The position numbers and the translations under genes were made by a program. Shown piece after piece: positions 18,045 to 27,822 of a stretch of 64,000 nt of DNA. Under the pieces are notes generated by a model. That model was not told where the DNA came from. It worked only from the letters and a program-made list of their open reading frames with translations, and did no database searches. Each line of letters opens with the position of its first letter. The stretch's first letter is position 1. This stretch comes from Azospirillum sp. TSO35-2 (GTDB lineage: Bacteria; Pseudomonadota; Alphaproteobacteria; Azospirillales; Azospirillaceae): positions 704,739 through 768,738 of the forward strand of contig NZ_LGRA01000018.1 of NCBI RefSeq assembly GCF_003116095.1, given 5' to 3'.

Positions 18045-18923
18045 ATGACCACGATCAAGAAGATTGGCATCATCGGTGCGGGCCAGATGGGCAGCGGCAT
18101 CGCCCAGGTCTGTGCCCAGGCCGGGTACGACGTCACCCTGTCCGACATCAGCGAAGCGGCGCTGGAAAAGTCGCTCGCCGGCATCTCGCGGAACTTCGAT
18201 CGGCAGGTCCAGAAGGGCAAGCTGAGCGAGGCCGAGAAGGCGGCGGCGCTGGCCCGCATCGTCACCGGCACCGACCTGTCGATCTTCGGCGACTCCGATC
18301 TGGTGGTCGAGGCCGCAACCGAGAACGAGGCGCTGAAGCGCGACCTGCTGAAGAAGCTGGTCCCGCACCTGAAGCCGGAGGCGCTGATCGCGACGAACAC
18401 CTCGTCGATCTCGATCACCCGCCTTGCCGCGGCGACCGACCGTCCGGCCAAGTTCATGGGCATGCACTTCATGAACCCGGTGCCGGTGATGCAGCTGGTC
18501 GAGCTGATCCGCGGCATCGCGACCGACGAGCCGACCTTCGAGGCGATCCGCGAACTGACGCTGGCCATCGGCAAGACCGCGGCGGTGGCCGAGGATTTCC
18601 CGGCCTTCATCGTCAACCGCATCCTGCTGCCGATGATCAACGAAGCCGTCTACACCCTGTATGAGGGCGTCGGCGGCGTCGAGGCCATCGACACCGCGCT
18701 GAAGCTGGGCGCCAACCACCCGATGGGCCCGCTGGAGCTGGCCGACTTCATCGGCCTGGACACCTGCCTGGCGGTGATGCAGGTGCTGTACGAGGGGCTC
18801 GCCGACAGCAAGTACCGCCCTTGCCCGCTGCTGGTGAAGTATGTCGAGGCCGGCTGGATCGGCAAGAAATACGGCCGCGGCTTCTACGACTACTCGCAGA
18901 CCCCGCCGGTTCCGACCCGCTGA
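18045..18923 (+). CDS. 3-hydroxybutyryl-CoA dehydrogenase
   Basis: This 292-residue enzyme has an N-terminal Rossmann NAD site (GIIGAGQMGSGIAQVCAQAGYDV). The catalytic pattern is NTSSISITRLA, then HFMNPVPVM with the catalytic His, then E/N in FPAFIVNRIL. The C-terminal dimerisation domain ends IGKKYGRGFYDYS. The size is that of stand-alone HbdA/PaaH enzymes, not the FadB fusion. It interconverts 3-hydroxybutyryl-CoA and acetoacetyl-CoA with NAD(P). Its place after etfBA, with a PHB depolymerase elsewhere in the window, fits C4 and PHB metabolism. The start is 78 bp after etfA. Confidence 0.92.
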   Translation: MTTIKKIGIIGAGQMGSGIAQVCAQAGYDVTLSDISEAALEKSLAGISRNFDRQVQKGKLSEAEKAAALARIVTGTDLSIFGDSDLVVEAATENEALKRDLLKKLVPHLKPEALIATNTSSISITRLAAATDRPAKFMGMHFMNPVPVMQLVELIRGIATDEPTFEAIRELTLAIGKTAAVAEDFPAFIVNRILLPMINEAVYTLYEGVGGVEAIDTALKLGANHPMGPLELADFIGLDTCLAVMQVLYEGLADSKYRPCPLLVKYVEAGWIGKKYGRGFYDYSQTPPVPTR

Positions 18924-18955
18924 GGGTTGGGCTTTCGGGAGGTGGCTACGGCGGT

Positions 18956-19068
18956 GCCCCCTCCCTAACCCTCCCCCGCCTATTGGCGGGAGAGGGAACT
19001 GCCGCCCCACTCCTGCAAGGTTTCTACCCCCTCTCCCGCCAAGGGCGGGGGAGGGATGGGGAGGGGGC
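18956..19068. repeat. Modular GC-rich palindromic element, copy B
   Basis: Left and right C/G-rich hairpins are joined by a linker that starts AACTGCCGC. The outer arms (CCCCCTCCCTAACC and its near complement at the right end) pair across the whole element. It lies between the converging hydroxybutyryl-CoA dehydrogenase and glucose dehydrogenase genes and could act as a two-way terminator. Confidence 0.8.
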
Positions 19069-19087
19069 CGAGGTGCCCCCCGCTCCC

Positions 19088-21535
19088 TCACTTCGGCAGC
19101 GCATACGCGATCACCGAGTCGCCGGCCTTGGTGCCGAGCGAGCCGTGGCCGCCGGCCACCACCACGACGTACTGGCGCCCGTCCTCGCCCTGGTAGGTCA
19201 TCGGCGTCGCCTGACCGCCGGCGGGCAGCCGGCTTTCCCACAGTTGCTTGCCGTTGCCAACGTCGTAGGCGCGGACGTAATAGTCGATGGTGCCCGACAG
19301 GAAGGCGACGCCACCCGCCGTGACCATCGGTCCGCCCAGGTTCGGCACGCCCATGCGGAAGGGCAGCGGGACCGGCGCGGCGTCGCGGGTGGTGCCGTTC
19401 TTGTGCTTCCACAGGATCTTGCCGCTCGTCAGGTCGGCGGCGGCGACATAGCCCCAGGGCGGTGCCTGGCACGGCAGGCCGAGCAGCGAGACGAACGGGC
19501 TGAGCTTCACCGCGTAGGGCGCTCCGAAATTCTCGTTCAGCGCCGGCAGGCTGAACTGCGGCCGCTCGCCGCCCTGGACATAGAGGTCCTTGTCGTTCTG
19601 GCGCGGCACCAGCTGGGAGACGAAGGCGAGATAGGCCGGGGTGGTGAAGGCGATCTGCCGCTTGGGATCGACGGCGACGCTGCCCCAGTTGAACACGCCG
19701 AAATTGCCGGGATAGATCAGCGAGCCCTGCAGCGACGGCGGGGTGAAACGGCCGTCGTAGCGCAGCCGCTTCAGCGCGATGCGGCAGGCGAGCTGGTCGA
19801 ACATCGTCGCCCCCCACATGTCGCGCCCGGTGAGCGGCGGCGGATCGTAGGACAGGGCGGACACCGGCTGGGTGGGCGCGCTGTGGTCACCCTCCGCGGC
19901 ACCCTGCGGCGCCGGCTTTTCTGTCACCGGCAGGATCGGCGCGCCGGTGCGGCGGTCGAGGACGAACAGCTCGCCCTGCTTGGTCGGCTGCACCAGCGCC
20001 GGCACCGTCTGGCCGTTGATCGTCAGGTCGATCAGGCTGGGCTGCGCCGGCACGTCATAGTCCCACAGGTCGTGATGCACGGTCTGGAAGACCCAGCGCA
20101 CCTTGCCGGTCCGGAGATCCAGCGCCGTCACGGAGGAGGAGAAACGCTCCACCGCCGGGCTGCGGTGGCCGCCCCACTGGTCGGGCGGCTGGTTGCCCAT
20201 CGGCACATAGACCATGCCCAGCGCCTCGTCGACGCTGGGGATCGACCAGCTGTTGGGTGAGTTGGCGGTGTAGGTTTGGCCGTCGGGGATCGGCGCGGTG
20301 TCGTCCGGCTTGGCGGAGTCCCAGTTCCACACCAGATCGCCGCTGTTCACGTCATAGGCGCGGATGACGCCCGACTGTTCGTTGGTCGAGACGTTGTCGA
20401 GCACGGTGCCGCCGACGACGATGCGGTCGGCCGTCACCACCGGCGGCGAGGTCGAATAGTAGGCGCCCGGCCGGACGTTGGGCATGTTGGCCCACAGGTT
20501 GATCGCGCCGTCGCGGCCGAAGTCGGTGCAGATCGACCCGTCCTCCGGCTTCAGCGCGACGAGCCGGCCGTCGGCGGTCGGCATGAACAGCTTGGCCGGG
20601 CAGGCGCTCCCGGCCGCCGGGTTGGTGGAGGCGACCGCGGCGGGGGCGGCCGGGGCCGGGTGGTAGGACAGGCCGCGGCAGGTCAGGTGCTGCAGCGCGA
20701 GTTGCTTCGGGTCGATCTTCAAGTCGCGGCGCCAGACCTCCTTGCCGGTCGTCGCGTCGAGCGCGATCACGTCCTGGTGCGGCGAGCAGAGGAACAGGCG
20801 GTTGCCGATTTTCAGCGGCGTCACCTCGAAGGTGGTTTCCTTGGGGTCGCCGGGCTGGCCGCGCATGTCGCCGGTCTGGTAGGTCCAGGCGACCTGCAGC
20901 CGGTCGGCGTTGTCCGGCGTGATGGCGGCCAGCGGCGAATAGCGCTGGCCGTAGCCGGTGCGGCCATAGGCCTGCCACTCGCCGTCGGGGATGGCGGGCG
21001 CCGATGACGCCGCACCGGCCGCAGAAGCGGTTTGCCGGTCTGGTGGAACGGTGCCGTCGATCCGGTGGGGGTCGGTGAACCAGGACGCGACGGCGACCAG
21101 CAGCGCGACGACCAGCGACGCCGTCAGCGGAATGCCGGTGCCACGGAAGGCGCCGGTCGGATAGGCGCCCGGCGCCGGCACGCCGGCCGTCGGCTCCGGC
21201 TCGCCGAGGCGGTGGGTAACCCAGGGCAACAGCAGCAGGAAGCCGACCACCGCGACCACGTCGCCGCGCGCCGCCAGCGGCCACCAGTCCAGCCCGGCCT
21301 CCCACAGCGCCCAGACCAGGGTGCCGATCACCAGCAGCGCGTAGACCGACAGCGCCGCCGGCGACCGCCGCACCAGCAGGGCCGCGGTGACCAGGAACAG
21401 CACTCCCGCGACGGCGTAGTACCAGGACCCGCCCAGCGCGACCAGCCACAGACCGCCGCCGCCGGTCGCCAGCCCCAACAGCGCCAGCAGGATCGTCATC
21501 GCCCAGAGGGCGACGCTTCGTTCCAAAGGTTTCAT
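19088..21535 (-). CDS. gcd: Membrane-bound PQQ-dependent glucose/quinate/shikimate dehydrogenase
   Basis: The 815-residue enzyme has five transmembrane helices in the first 140 residues and then a periplasmic eight-bladed PQQ propeller. Signatures are WQAYGRTGYGQRYSPLAAITPDNADRLQVAW, the W-motif blades (ALDATTGKEVWR; ALDLRTGKVRWVFQ) and the typical ending YVVVVAGGHGSLGTKAGDSVIAYALPK. It oxidises glucose or a related polyol in the periplasm and reduces ubiquinone. The ATG at 21535 (MKPLERSVALW) has a GAGGA site; longer readings lack one. No pqq synthesis genes are in the window. Membrane GDH is linked to gluconate production and phosphate solubilisation in plant-associated bacteria (family knowledge). 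Confidence 0.9.
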   Translation of the reverse strand: MKPLERSVALWAMTILLALLGLATGGGGLWLVALGGSWYYAVAGVLFLVTAALLVRRSPAALSVYALLVIGTLVWALWEAGLDWWPLAARGDVVAVVGFLLLLPWVTHRLGEPEPTAGVPAPGAYPTGAFRGTGIPLTASLVVALLVAVASWFTDPHRIDGTVPPDRQTASAAGAASSAPAIPDGEWQAYGRTGYGQRYSPLAAITPDNADRLQVAWTYQTGDMRGQPGDPKETTFEVTPLKIGNRLFLCSPHQDVIALDATTGKEVWRRDLKIDPKQLALQHLTCRGLSYHPAPAAPAAVASTNPAAGSACPAKLFMPTADGRLVALKPEDGSICTDFGRDGAINLWANMPNVRPGAYYSTSPPVVTADRIVVGGTVLDNVSTNEQSGVIRAYDVNSGDLVWNWDSAKPDDTAPIPDGQTYTANSPNSWSIPSVDEALGMVYVPMGNQPPDQWGGHRSPAVERFSSSVTALDLRTGKVRWVFQTVHHDLWDYDVPAQPSLIDLTINGQTVPALVQPTKQGELFVLDRRTGAPILPVTEKPAPQGAAEGDHSAPTQPVSALSYDPPPLTGRDMWGATMFDQLACRIALKRLRYDGRFTPPSLQGSLIYPGNFGVFNWGSVAVDPKRQIAFTTPAYLAFVSQLVPRQNDKDLYVQGGERPQFSLPALNENFGAPYAVKLSPFVSLLGLPCQAPPWGYVAAADLTSGKILWKHKNGTTRDAAPVPLPFRMGVPNLGGPMVTAGGVAFLSGTIDYYVRAYDVGNGKQLWESRLPAGGQATPMTYQGEDGRQYVVVVAGGHGSLGTKAGDSVIAYALPK

Positions 21536-21726
21536 GACACGTCCTCGACCATAAGATTTTCCTGAACGAACAGCAGGGCGCGGCCAAGGTTGCGATGCGT
21601 CCGCACATGACGGGGAATTCATCATTCCAGCCGGCGGGCTGTCCGGCCGAACGCGCCGGGCCGGAACACCACGACACCCCTTCTGTTGAACGGCCAATGA
21701 CTCCGTCCGCCAACAAGGAGGCCGCC

Positions 21727-22215
21727 ATGACCATGCACCGTCACCCCTGGAGCGAAGAGTTCGCCAAGATGAGCCCGGAGCCGCGCTACCGCGGGGTCGG
21801 GCCGCGCAACTACCGCCGCTCGGACCAGCGCATCCTGGAGGACATCAACGAACGGCTGACCGACGACCACCACATCGACGCCTCCGACATCGGCGTGAAG
21901 GTGGAGGAGGGCGAGGTGACGCTGTCCGGCACCGTCACCGAACGCGCCGCCCGGCGCCGGGCGGAGGACATCGCCGAAAGCGTCTCGGGCGTCCGCCATG
22001 TGCAGAACGACCTGCGCGTTGCCCAGCCGGGCGCCACGGCCGGCGTGGGGGCGGTCGGTGTGGGCGAACGGGTGGAGCCGGCCGCCCGCCAGGGCGAGGG
22101 CAGCGTCACCGGCCCCGGCGCTCCGGCCCGCGACGCGATGGTCGCGGCGCTCGACAACAGCTCCATGGTGCTGGGCAAGCAGCCGCTGCCGGAGGATGAC
22201 ACGCGCCGCCGGTAG
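21727..22215 (+). CDS. BON-domain protein
   Basis: The 162-residue protein has a single BON domain at about residues 36-100 (ILEDINERLTDDHHIDASDIGVKVEEGEVTLSGTV, then ARRRAEDIAESVSGVRHVQNDLRV). The tail is low-complexity and Gly/Pro-rich. There is no signal peptide, so it is probably cytoplasmic, unlike OsmY-type BON proteins. BON domains bind membranes or ligands; the function here is unknown. The histidine-rich start MTMHRHPWSEEF is preceded by a strong AAGGAGG site. Confidence 0.82.
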   Translation: MTMHRHPWSEEFAKMSPEPRYRGVGPRNYRRSDQRILEDINERLTDDHHIDASDIGVKVEEGEVTLSGTVTERAARRRAEDIAESVSGVRHVQNDLRVAQPGATAGVGAVGVGERVEPAARQGEGSVTGPGAPARDAMVAALDNSSMVLGKQPLPEDDTRRR

Positions 22216-22374
22216 GCCGGGCGGCAGCCGCGCCGACACCTGCAGCGCGAGCGCTGCTGACCTGCGCGGCTCCCCGGCGGGGGGACGAGGGGGCTTAACG
22301 CTTGCTTAACCGTGCGGGACCATTGTCCCGCAGCGTTTCGATCCCCTCACAGTCCACTCAGAGCATCTGCCATC

Positions 22375-22584
22375 ATGGGCAACAAGACCATCAAGCTTTC
22401 CGACAAGGGCGGTTACCGCGACATCGCTCTGGAGCAACTGCCGCGCAACGTCCGCGCCGCGGTCACCGACCTGTCGTCCAAGAACCCGGTCGCCGACATC
22501 CTGGTCGATCAGGCCGGCATGCTGTACCGCATCCACCTGTCCGCCCCGGCCAACATGTATGTCGACGTGCTGTCCGTCGCCTGA
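22375..22584 (+). CDS. Small hypothetical protein
   Basis: This soluble 69-residue protein has no signal or membrane segment. The pattern IVDQAGMLYRIHLSAPANMYVDVLSVA at the end suggests two to three beta strands. It is closed by a clear rho-independent terminator 36 bp after the stop, which supports it as a real monocistronic gene. No known family was recognised. Confidence 0.6.
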   Translation: MGNKTIKLSDKGGYRDIALEQLPRNVRAAVTDLSSKNPVADILVDQAGMLYRIHLSAPANMYVDVLSVA

Positions 22585-22620
22585 GGCGATTGCGGACCGG
22601 ACACGACGACACGGATGAAG

Positions 22621-22655
22621 AGGGCGACCGCGGTCACTGCGGTCGCCCTTTTTGC
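22621..22655 (+). terminator. Rho-independent terminator
   Basis: A perfect 11-bp GC-rich stem (22621-22631 with 22639-22649) and a 7-nt loop are followed by a T-rich tract on the plus strand. It ends the 69-residue gene and also separates it from the converging gene that stops at 22668. Confidence 0.85.
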
Positions 22656-22667
22656 GTTTTCAGCCCC

Positions 22668-22976
22668 TCAGGACAGCCGGCGCCCTTCCAGCCGACGCAG
22701 CGCGCCGTCGAGCAGGCGGGGCGGCAGCATGGCGACCGCGCCGTCCAGCACCGCGCGGACATCCTCCGGATCCAGGCCGGTGGCGGCGGCCAGTTGCCGG
22801 TCGTCCAGCCCGCGGTCCTCGGCCAGCAGGCTGATCCAGCCGGCCAGCGTGCGGGCCTGGGCCAGTTCGGTCCGGTCGTTGAACCACACGCGCCCACAGC
22901 CCGAGCTGCCGGGAACGATCGGTCCACCAATCGGCGTTGCGTTTTCGAAAGGCGTTTCGGGATCGAACGACGTCAT
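22668..22976 (-). CDS. Putative HTH-type small protein
   Basis: The 102-residue protein has a flexible N-terminus and a C-terminal helical half (about 42-100) that fits a lambda-repressor-like helix-turn-helix: ARTLAGWISLLAEDRGLDDRQLAAATGLDPEDVRAVLDG, where LDDRQLAAATGLDPEDV would be helix-turn-helix. Start support is strong: a GGGAGG site lies 7 bp before the ATG. It could be a small transcription factor or an antitoxin-like protein without an evident toxin partner. The fold assignment is by eye. Confidence 0.55.
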   Translation of the reverse strand: MTSFDPETPFENATPIGGPIVPGSSGCGRVWFNDRTELAQARTLAGWISLLAEDRGLDDRQLAAATGLDPEDVRAVLDGAVAMLPPRLLDGALRRLEGRRLS

Positions 22977-23295
22977 GGACGCACCTCCCAGTCACGGTTT
23001 CTTTCGCAGGCGCAGCAAAGGGGCGCCCGGCCTCGTGCCGTTTCTTCGGCATCATTTATGGATCAGCATAGCTGTTTCCAGAGGCCGTGCGGTATTATTC
23101 GTCACCATTTCTCCTTTTCCCGGTACGGATGTTGCGCCGCAAGGTGAGCGTTGTCGTGGCCTGTGGCTTCCGGATTCTTTGAAACTGTCTTCGTCCGGCG
23201 GGGGCTAGGGCTGGGCGGTGGCTTCGGCTTATACAAGGGTGGCACCGTTCCCGCCCCGCTCGCCTCCCCCAGGCCCGCCTTCGGACCCGCCGCCG
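22977..23295. other. 319-bp divergent intergenic region with sigma54-like element
   Basis: No gene was seen. The plus strand holds TGGCAC-N5-CCGC at 23240-23254. This keeps the GG and GC dinucleotides at the 10-bp spacing required by sigma54 but lacks the TTGC form of the -12 box. It lies 41 bp before the allantoate-type amidohydrolase start. An AT-richer stretch near 23058-23110 may hold promoters for either strand. Confidence 0.35.
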
Positions 23296-24542
<1,247 letters not shown>

Positions 24543-24546
<4 letters not shown>

Positions 24547-25796
24547 CCGATCAGTCCCCCACCATCCCGTCTCCTCTGGGCAACGCTCTTCAGGAGGCGG
24601 TGAACGCCCGCTTCGACGACGAGGTCCGCTTCCTGGCGGAACTGGTCAAGGTGCCGTCCGACAACCCGCCCGGCGACTGCGCCCCCCACGCCGCCCGCGC
24701 CGCCGAGCTGCTGGAGGCGATGGGCTTCACCGTCGAACGCCACCCGGTCCCGGCCGAGCTGGTGCGGGCCAACGGCATGGTCAGCGCCACCAACCTGGTG
24801 ATCCGCCACCGCTTCGGCGACGGCCCAGTGGTTGCGCTGAACGCCCATGGCGACGTGGTGCCGCCGGGCGAAGGCTGGTCGAGCGATCCCTACGGCGCCG
24901 AGATCCGCGACGGCGTGATGTACGGCCGCGGCGTGGCGGTGTCGAAGTCGGACTTCGCCACCTACGCCTTCGCCCTGCGGGCGCTGATGGCGACCAAGGC
25001 GCCGCTGGCCGGCACGGTCGAGCTGCACCTGACCTACGACGAGGAGGCCGGCGGCGAGATCGGGCCGAAATGGCTGCTCGAGCAGGGGATCTCCAAGCCG
25101 GACTACGCGGTGTCGGCCAGCTTCGCCTATTCGGTGGTGACCGGCCACAACGGCTGCCTGCATCTGGAGGTCCAGGTCGACGGCAAGTCCGCCCACGCCG
25201 CCCGCCCCGACACCGGCCATGACGCGCTGGAGGCGGCGACCGGCATCCTGGCCGCGCTCTATGCCCACCGGCCGGAGCTGGCGACCCGCCGGTCGGGCGT
25301 TGTCGGCATCACCCACCCGTCGCTGACCGTCGGGCTGATCCAGGGCGGCATCAACACCAATGTGGTGCCCGACCGCGTCACCTTCCGCCTCGACCGCCGC
25401 ATGATCCCGGAGGAAAACCCGGCCGAGGTCGAGGCCGAGTTGCGCGCCCTGATCGAGGGCGCCGCCGCCGGCCGCGACGGCATCCGGGTGACGGTGCGCC
25501 GCATCCTGCTGGCCCGCCCCTTCCGCTCGGTCGGCGACGCGCCGCGGCTGGCCGCCCTGTTCGCGCGCCACGCCGAAGCGGTGCTGGGCGTGCCGGTCGG
25601 GCAGAACGGCATCCCGCTCTACACCGACGCGCGGCACTATTCCGAGGCCGGCGTGCCCACCGTGCTCTACGGCGCCGGCCCGCGCGACCTGCTGGAGGCC
25701 AACGGCCACCGCGCCGACGAAAAGCTGGTGCTGGAGGATCTGCGCAAGGCGACGCTGGTCGTCGCGCGGGCGCTGGCGGAGCTGCTGGGGGGTTGA
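24543..25796 (+). CDS. M20 family metallopeptidase/deacylase (ArgE/DapE type)
   Basis: The 417-residue protein is coupled to the preceding amidohydrolase by an ATGA overlap. M20 features are VVALNAHGDVVPPGEGWSSDPYGAEIRDGVMYGRGVAVSKSD (metal His/Asp), LTYDEEAGGEIG (EE), HAARPDTGHDALE in the dimerisation domain and a late YTDARHYSEAGVPTVLYG. Substrates in this family are N-acyl amino acids or small peptides. With the allantoate-type neighbour it suggests use of ureide or N-carbamoyl nitrogen sources, but the exact substrate is open. Confidence 0.8.
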
Positions 25797-25873
25797 GGGC
25801 CGAATGCCCTCTCTCCCCCGGGGAGAGGGAGATGTGATCGCCTTTGGCAGATATGATCCTACCCAGCGAAACC

Positions 25874-25958
25874 CGTCATTCCCGCGAAGGCGGGAATCCA
25901 GCCGGCTCAGCGGCTTATCCGCGGAGTTTTCTGGATCCCCGCCTTCGCGGGGATGACG
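25874..25958. repeat. Dispersed 28-bp inverted repeat (GTCATTCCCGCGAAGGCGGG type)
   Basis: The left arm is 25874-25901 and the right arm 25931-25958. They are complementary at 26 of 28 positions with a 29-nt loop. Each arm is itself a small hairpin (CCCGCGAAGGCGGG). This type of repeat is common between genes in many proteobacteria. It lies between two converging genes and a second hairpin (CTCTCCCCCGGGGAGAG) sits at about 25810-25830. Confidence 0.8.
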
Positions 25959-26043
25959 AAAGTTCCTTCAACGGACTCTGAGTCTCAGATGCGATCACCC
26001 TGCGCCTGGGGAGAAGGTTGGGTCTGGCCGACCCCGGCGTTCG

Positions 26044-27822
26044 CTACCCCACCCGCTCCCCCGACGGCAGGGTGAGGTTCCAGCCGCTCAAGCCGGTGGC
26101 GGATGAGGTGGCTGAGGTTGGCGAGTCCAGCGTGGCGAGGTGGCGGTCGATCAGGATGTCCAGCCGGTCGCGGGCTTCCCACACCGTCAGGCTGTGGTCG
26201 GAGCGGTCGAGATAGACCACCTCGATGCCGGGCAGGCCATGCAGCGCCCGGCCGCCCTCGCCCAGATGCAGCCAGAATTCCGCCAGCGTCATGTCGCCGC
26301 TGCTGTAGACCATCAGCACCCGCCGGCCCTCCGCCGACAGGCGGCGGAAGACGCGCAGCGCGTGGCGGGTCAGGCCGGTGCGGATCAGCACCTTGCGGAC
26401 GAAGCGCGAGGTCAGCCGCTTGGCCAGCCCCATCAGCCGGGCACGGTTGCGGAAGGTGGCGCGCAGCCGGGCCGGCTTCAGCGCCTCGCGCAGATATTCC
26501 GTGGTGGAGCGGTGGGCGACCGTCCGCATCAGCTCGGCCACGGCGATGCCGGAACCCAGTTCGAAGCGGCCGGGGTTCAGCAGGATCTGACCGACGACCC
26601 GGTGGTCGCCCAGGCCGGCGTGCAGGGCGGGCGTGCCGCCGGCGCACAGGCCGATGACCACCACGCGCTCGTGCCCCTGCTCCTCCAGCCAGTTCAGCGC
26701 GGCGCGGACGTCGCTGATCACCTCCTTGTTGTAAAGCAGGTTGTCGGGGAAGCCCGGCCGGTCGGGGCTGTCGCCGATCCCCGCCGAATCGATCCGCAGC
26801 GAGGTGTAGCCGCGCGCCGCCAGCCGCCGGGCCTGGACCACGGTGGCGCGGCCGGACCCGACATGGTGGGTGGCGCCGCTGTTCAGGAACAGGATCGCCG
26901 GCCGGTTGCCGGTCGGCTCCGCCAGCACCGGCGAGCAATGGATGCCGAACAGCTCCGGCGACGAGCCGAAGAAGACCGGACGTTCCACCGCGACAGTCGT
27001 CATCAGCCCGGCCGGCCGGACCGGCGGCGGGGTGGCGCCGGTATCCACCCGGCCGGCGGCGATCCAGCGGACGACGGGATCGAAGGTGGCGGCGGCCTTG
27101 GCACGCTGCGGCTGCTGGATCATCTCCATCATGCCGCTGACGCCCATCGGCTCGACGTGCGCGCCCAGGGCACGCCAGCGGGCGGCCAGCGCCACCGAGC
27201 CCTTGGCTTCCGGCCGGTCGGCGACCAGGATGCGCCGGGCCGGCAGCGTCGGCTGCTCGCAGGGGTTCAGGCCGTTCAGCGCCAGCATGGTTTCCGGCGT
27301 CAGCGGCATGCCGACGACGTTGGTCCAGGCGGCGCGTTCCGGCGGTTCCGGGTTGCAGACCGGGCGCAGGACCATGCTGGCCAGCGTCTGCAGCTCGCGC
27401 ACCGCCTTGCGGCCGGACGGGATCGGCGCCATCAGCACCAGCGTGTCGACGCCCTGCCCCGCTTCCGCCAGTTCCACCGCCGCCGCGGTGGCGAGCAGCG
27501 AACCCAGGCGGAAACCGACCAGCGTCACTTCGGTGACGTTGGTGTCCTCGCGCAGCCGGTGGACCGCCGCCTTGACGCCGTCCAGCCACGCCCGCACCCG
27601 ATCGGGCTCGCTGTCGTCGCCCGCCGAATCGCCGGAGCCGGGATAGTCGAAGCGCAGCGTCGGCAGCCCCGCCGCCGCCAGATTCTCGGCGAAGGTCTTC
27701 CAGGCCCGGTGGACGCACAGCTCCTCGTGCCCGTAGGCACCGCACAGGACCACGCCACGCAGCCCGTGCGCCGGATGCAGCCAACCGAAACATCCATCGA
27801 ACACCACCGGTGTCGGCTTCAT
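26044..27822 (-). CDS. Tandem alpha/beta hydrolase with atypical nucleophile elbows
   Basis: The 592-residue protein has two alpha/beta hydrolase domains. In the first (about 1-230) the nucleophile elbow reads GFRLG (103-107), with Arg105 in place of Ser. In the second (about 270-570) it reads GLCAG (391-395), with Cys393 as the likely nucleophile, and a later acid/His pair YLDRSDHS. The layout resembles exopolysaccharide/exosortase-associated hydrolases. It is the last gene of the carrier-protein operon and overlaps the GH2 gene by ATGA. A Cys elbow suits acyl transfer or thioester release, so it may unload the carrier protein (inference). Start MKPTPVVFDG is set by the overlap. Confidence 0.78.
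   Translation of the reverse strand: MKPTPVVFDGCFGWLHPAHGLRGVVLCGAYGHEELCVHRAWKTFAENLAAAGLPTLRFDYPGSGDSAGDDSEPDRVRAWLDGVKAAVHRLREDTNVTEVTLVGFRLGSLLATAAAVELAEAGQGVDTLVLMAPIPSGRKAVRELQTLASMVLRPVCNPEPPERAAWTNVVGMPLTPETMLALNGLNPCEQPTLPARRILVADRPEAKGSVALAARWRALGAHVEPMGVSGMMEMIQQPQRAKAAATFDPVVRWIAAGRVDTGATPPPVRPAGLMTTVAVERPVFFGSSPELFGIHCSPVLAEPTGNRPAILFLNSGATHHVGSGRATVVQARRLAARGYTSLRIDSAGIGDSPDRPGFPDNLLYNKEVISDVRAALNWLEEQGHERVVVIGLCAGGTPALHAGLGDHRVVGQILLNPGRFELGSGIAVAELMRTVAHRSTTEYLREALKPARLRATFRNRARLMGLAKRLTSRFVRKVLIRTGLTRHALRVFRRLSAEGRRVLMVYSSGDMTLAEFWLHLGEGGRALHGLPGIEVVYLDRSDHSLTVWEARDRLDILIDRHLATLDSPTSATSSATGLSGWNLTLPSGERVG

Noticed and set aside
18042..19817. Minus-strand frame spanning hydroxybutyryl-CoA dehydrogenase and glucose dehydrogenase
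   Set aside because: It crosses two real genes and a palindromic repeat and has no conserved motif.
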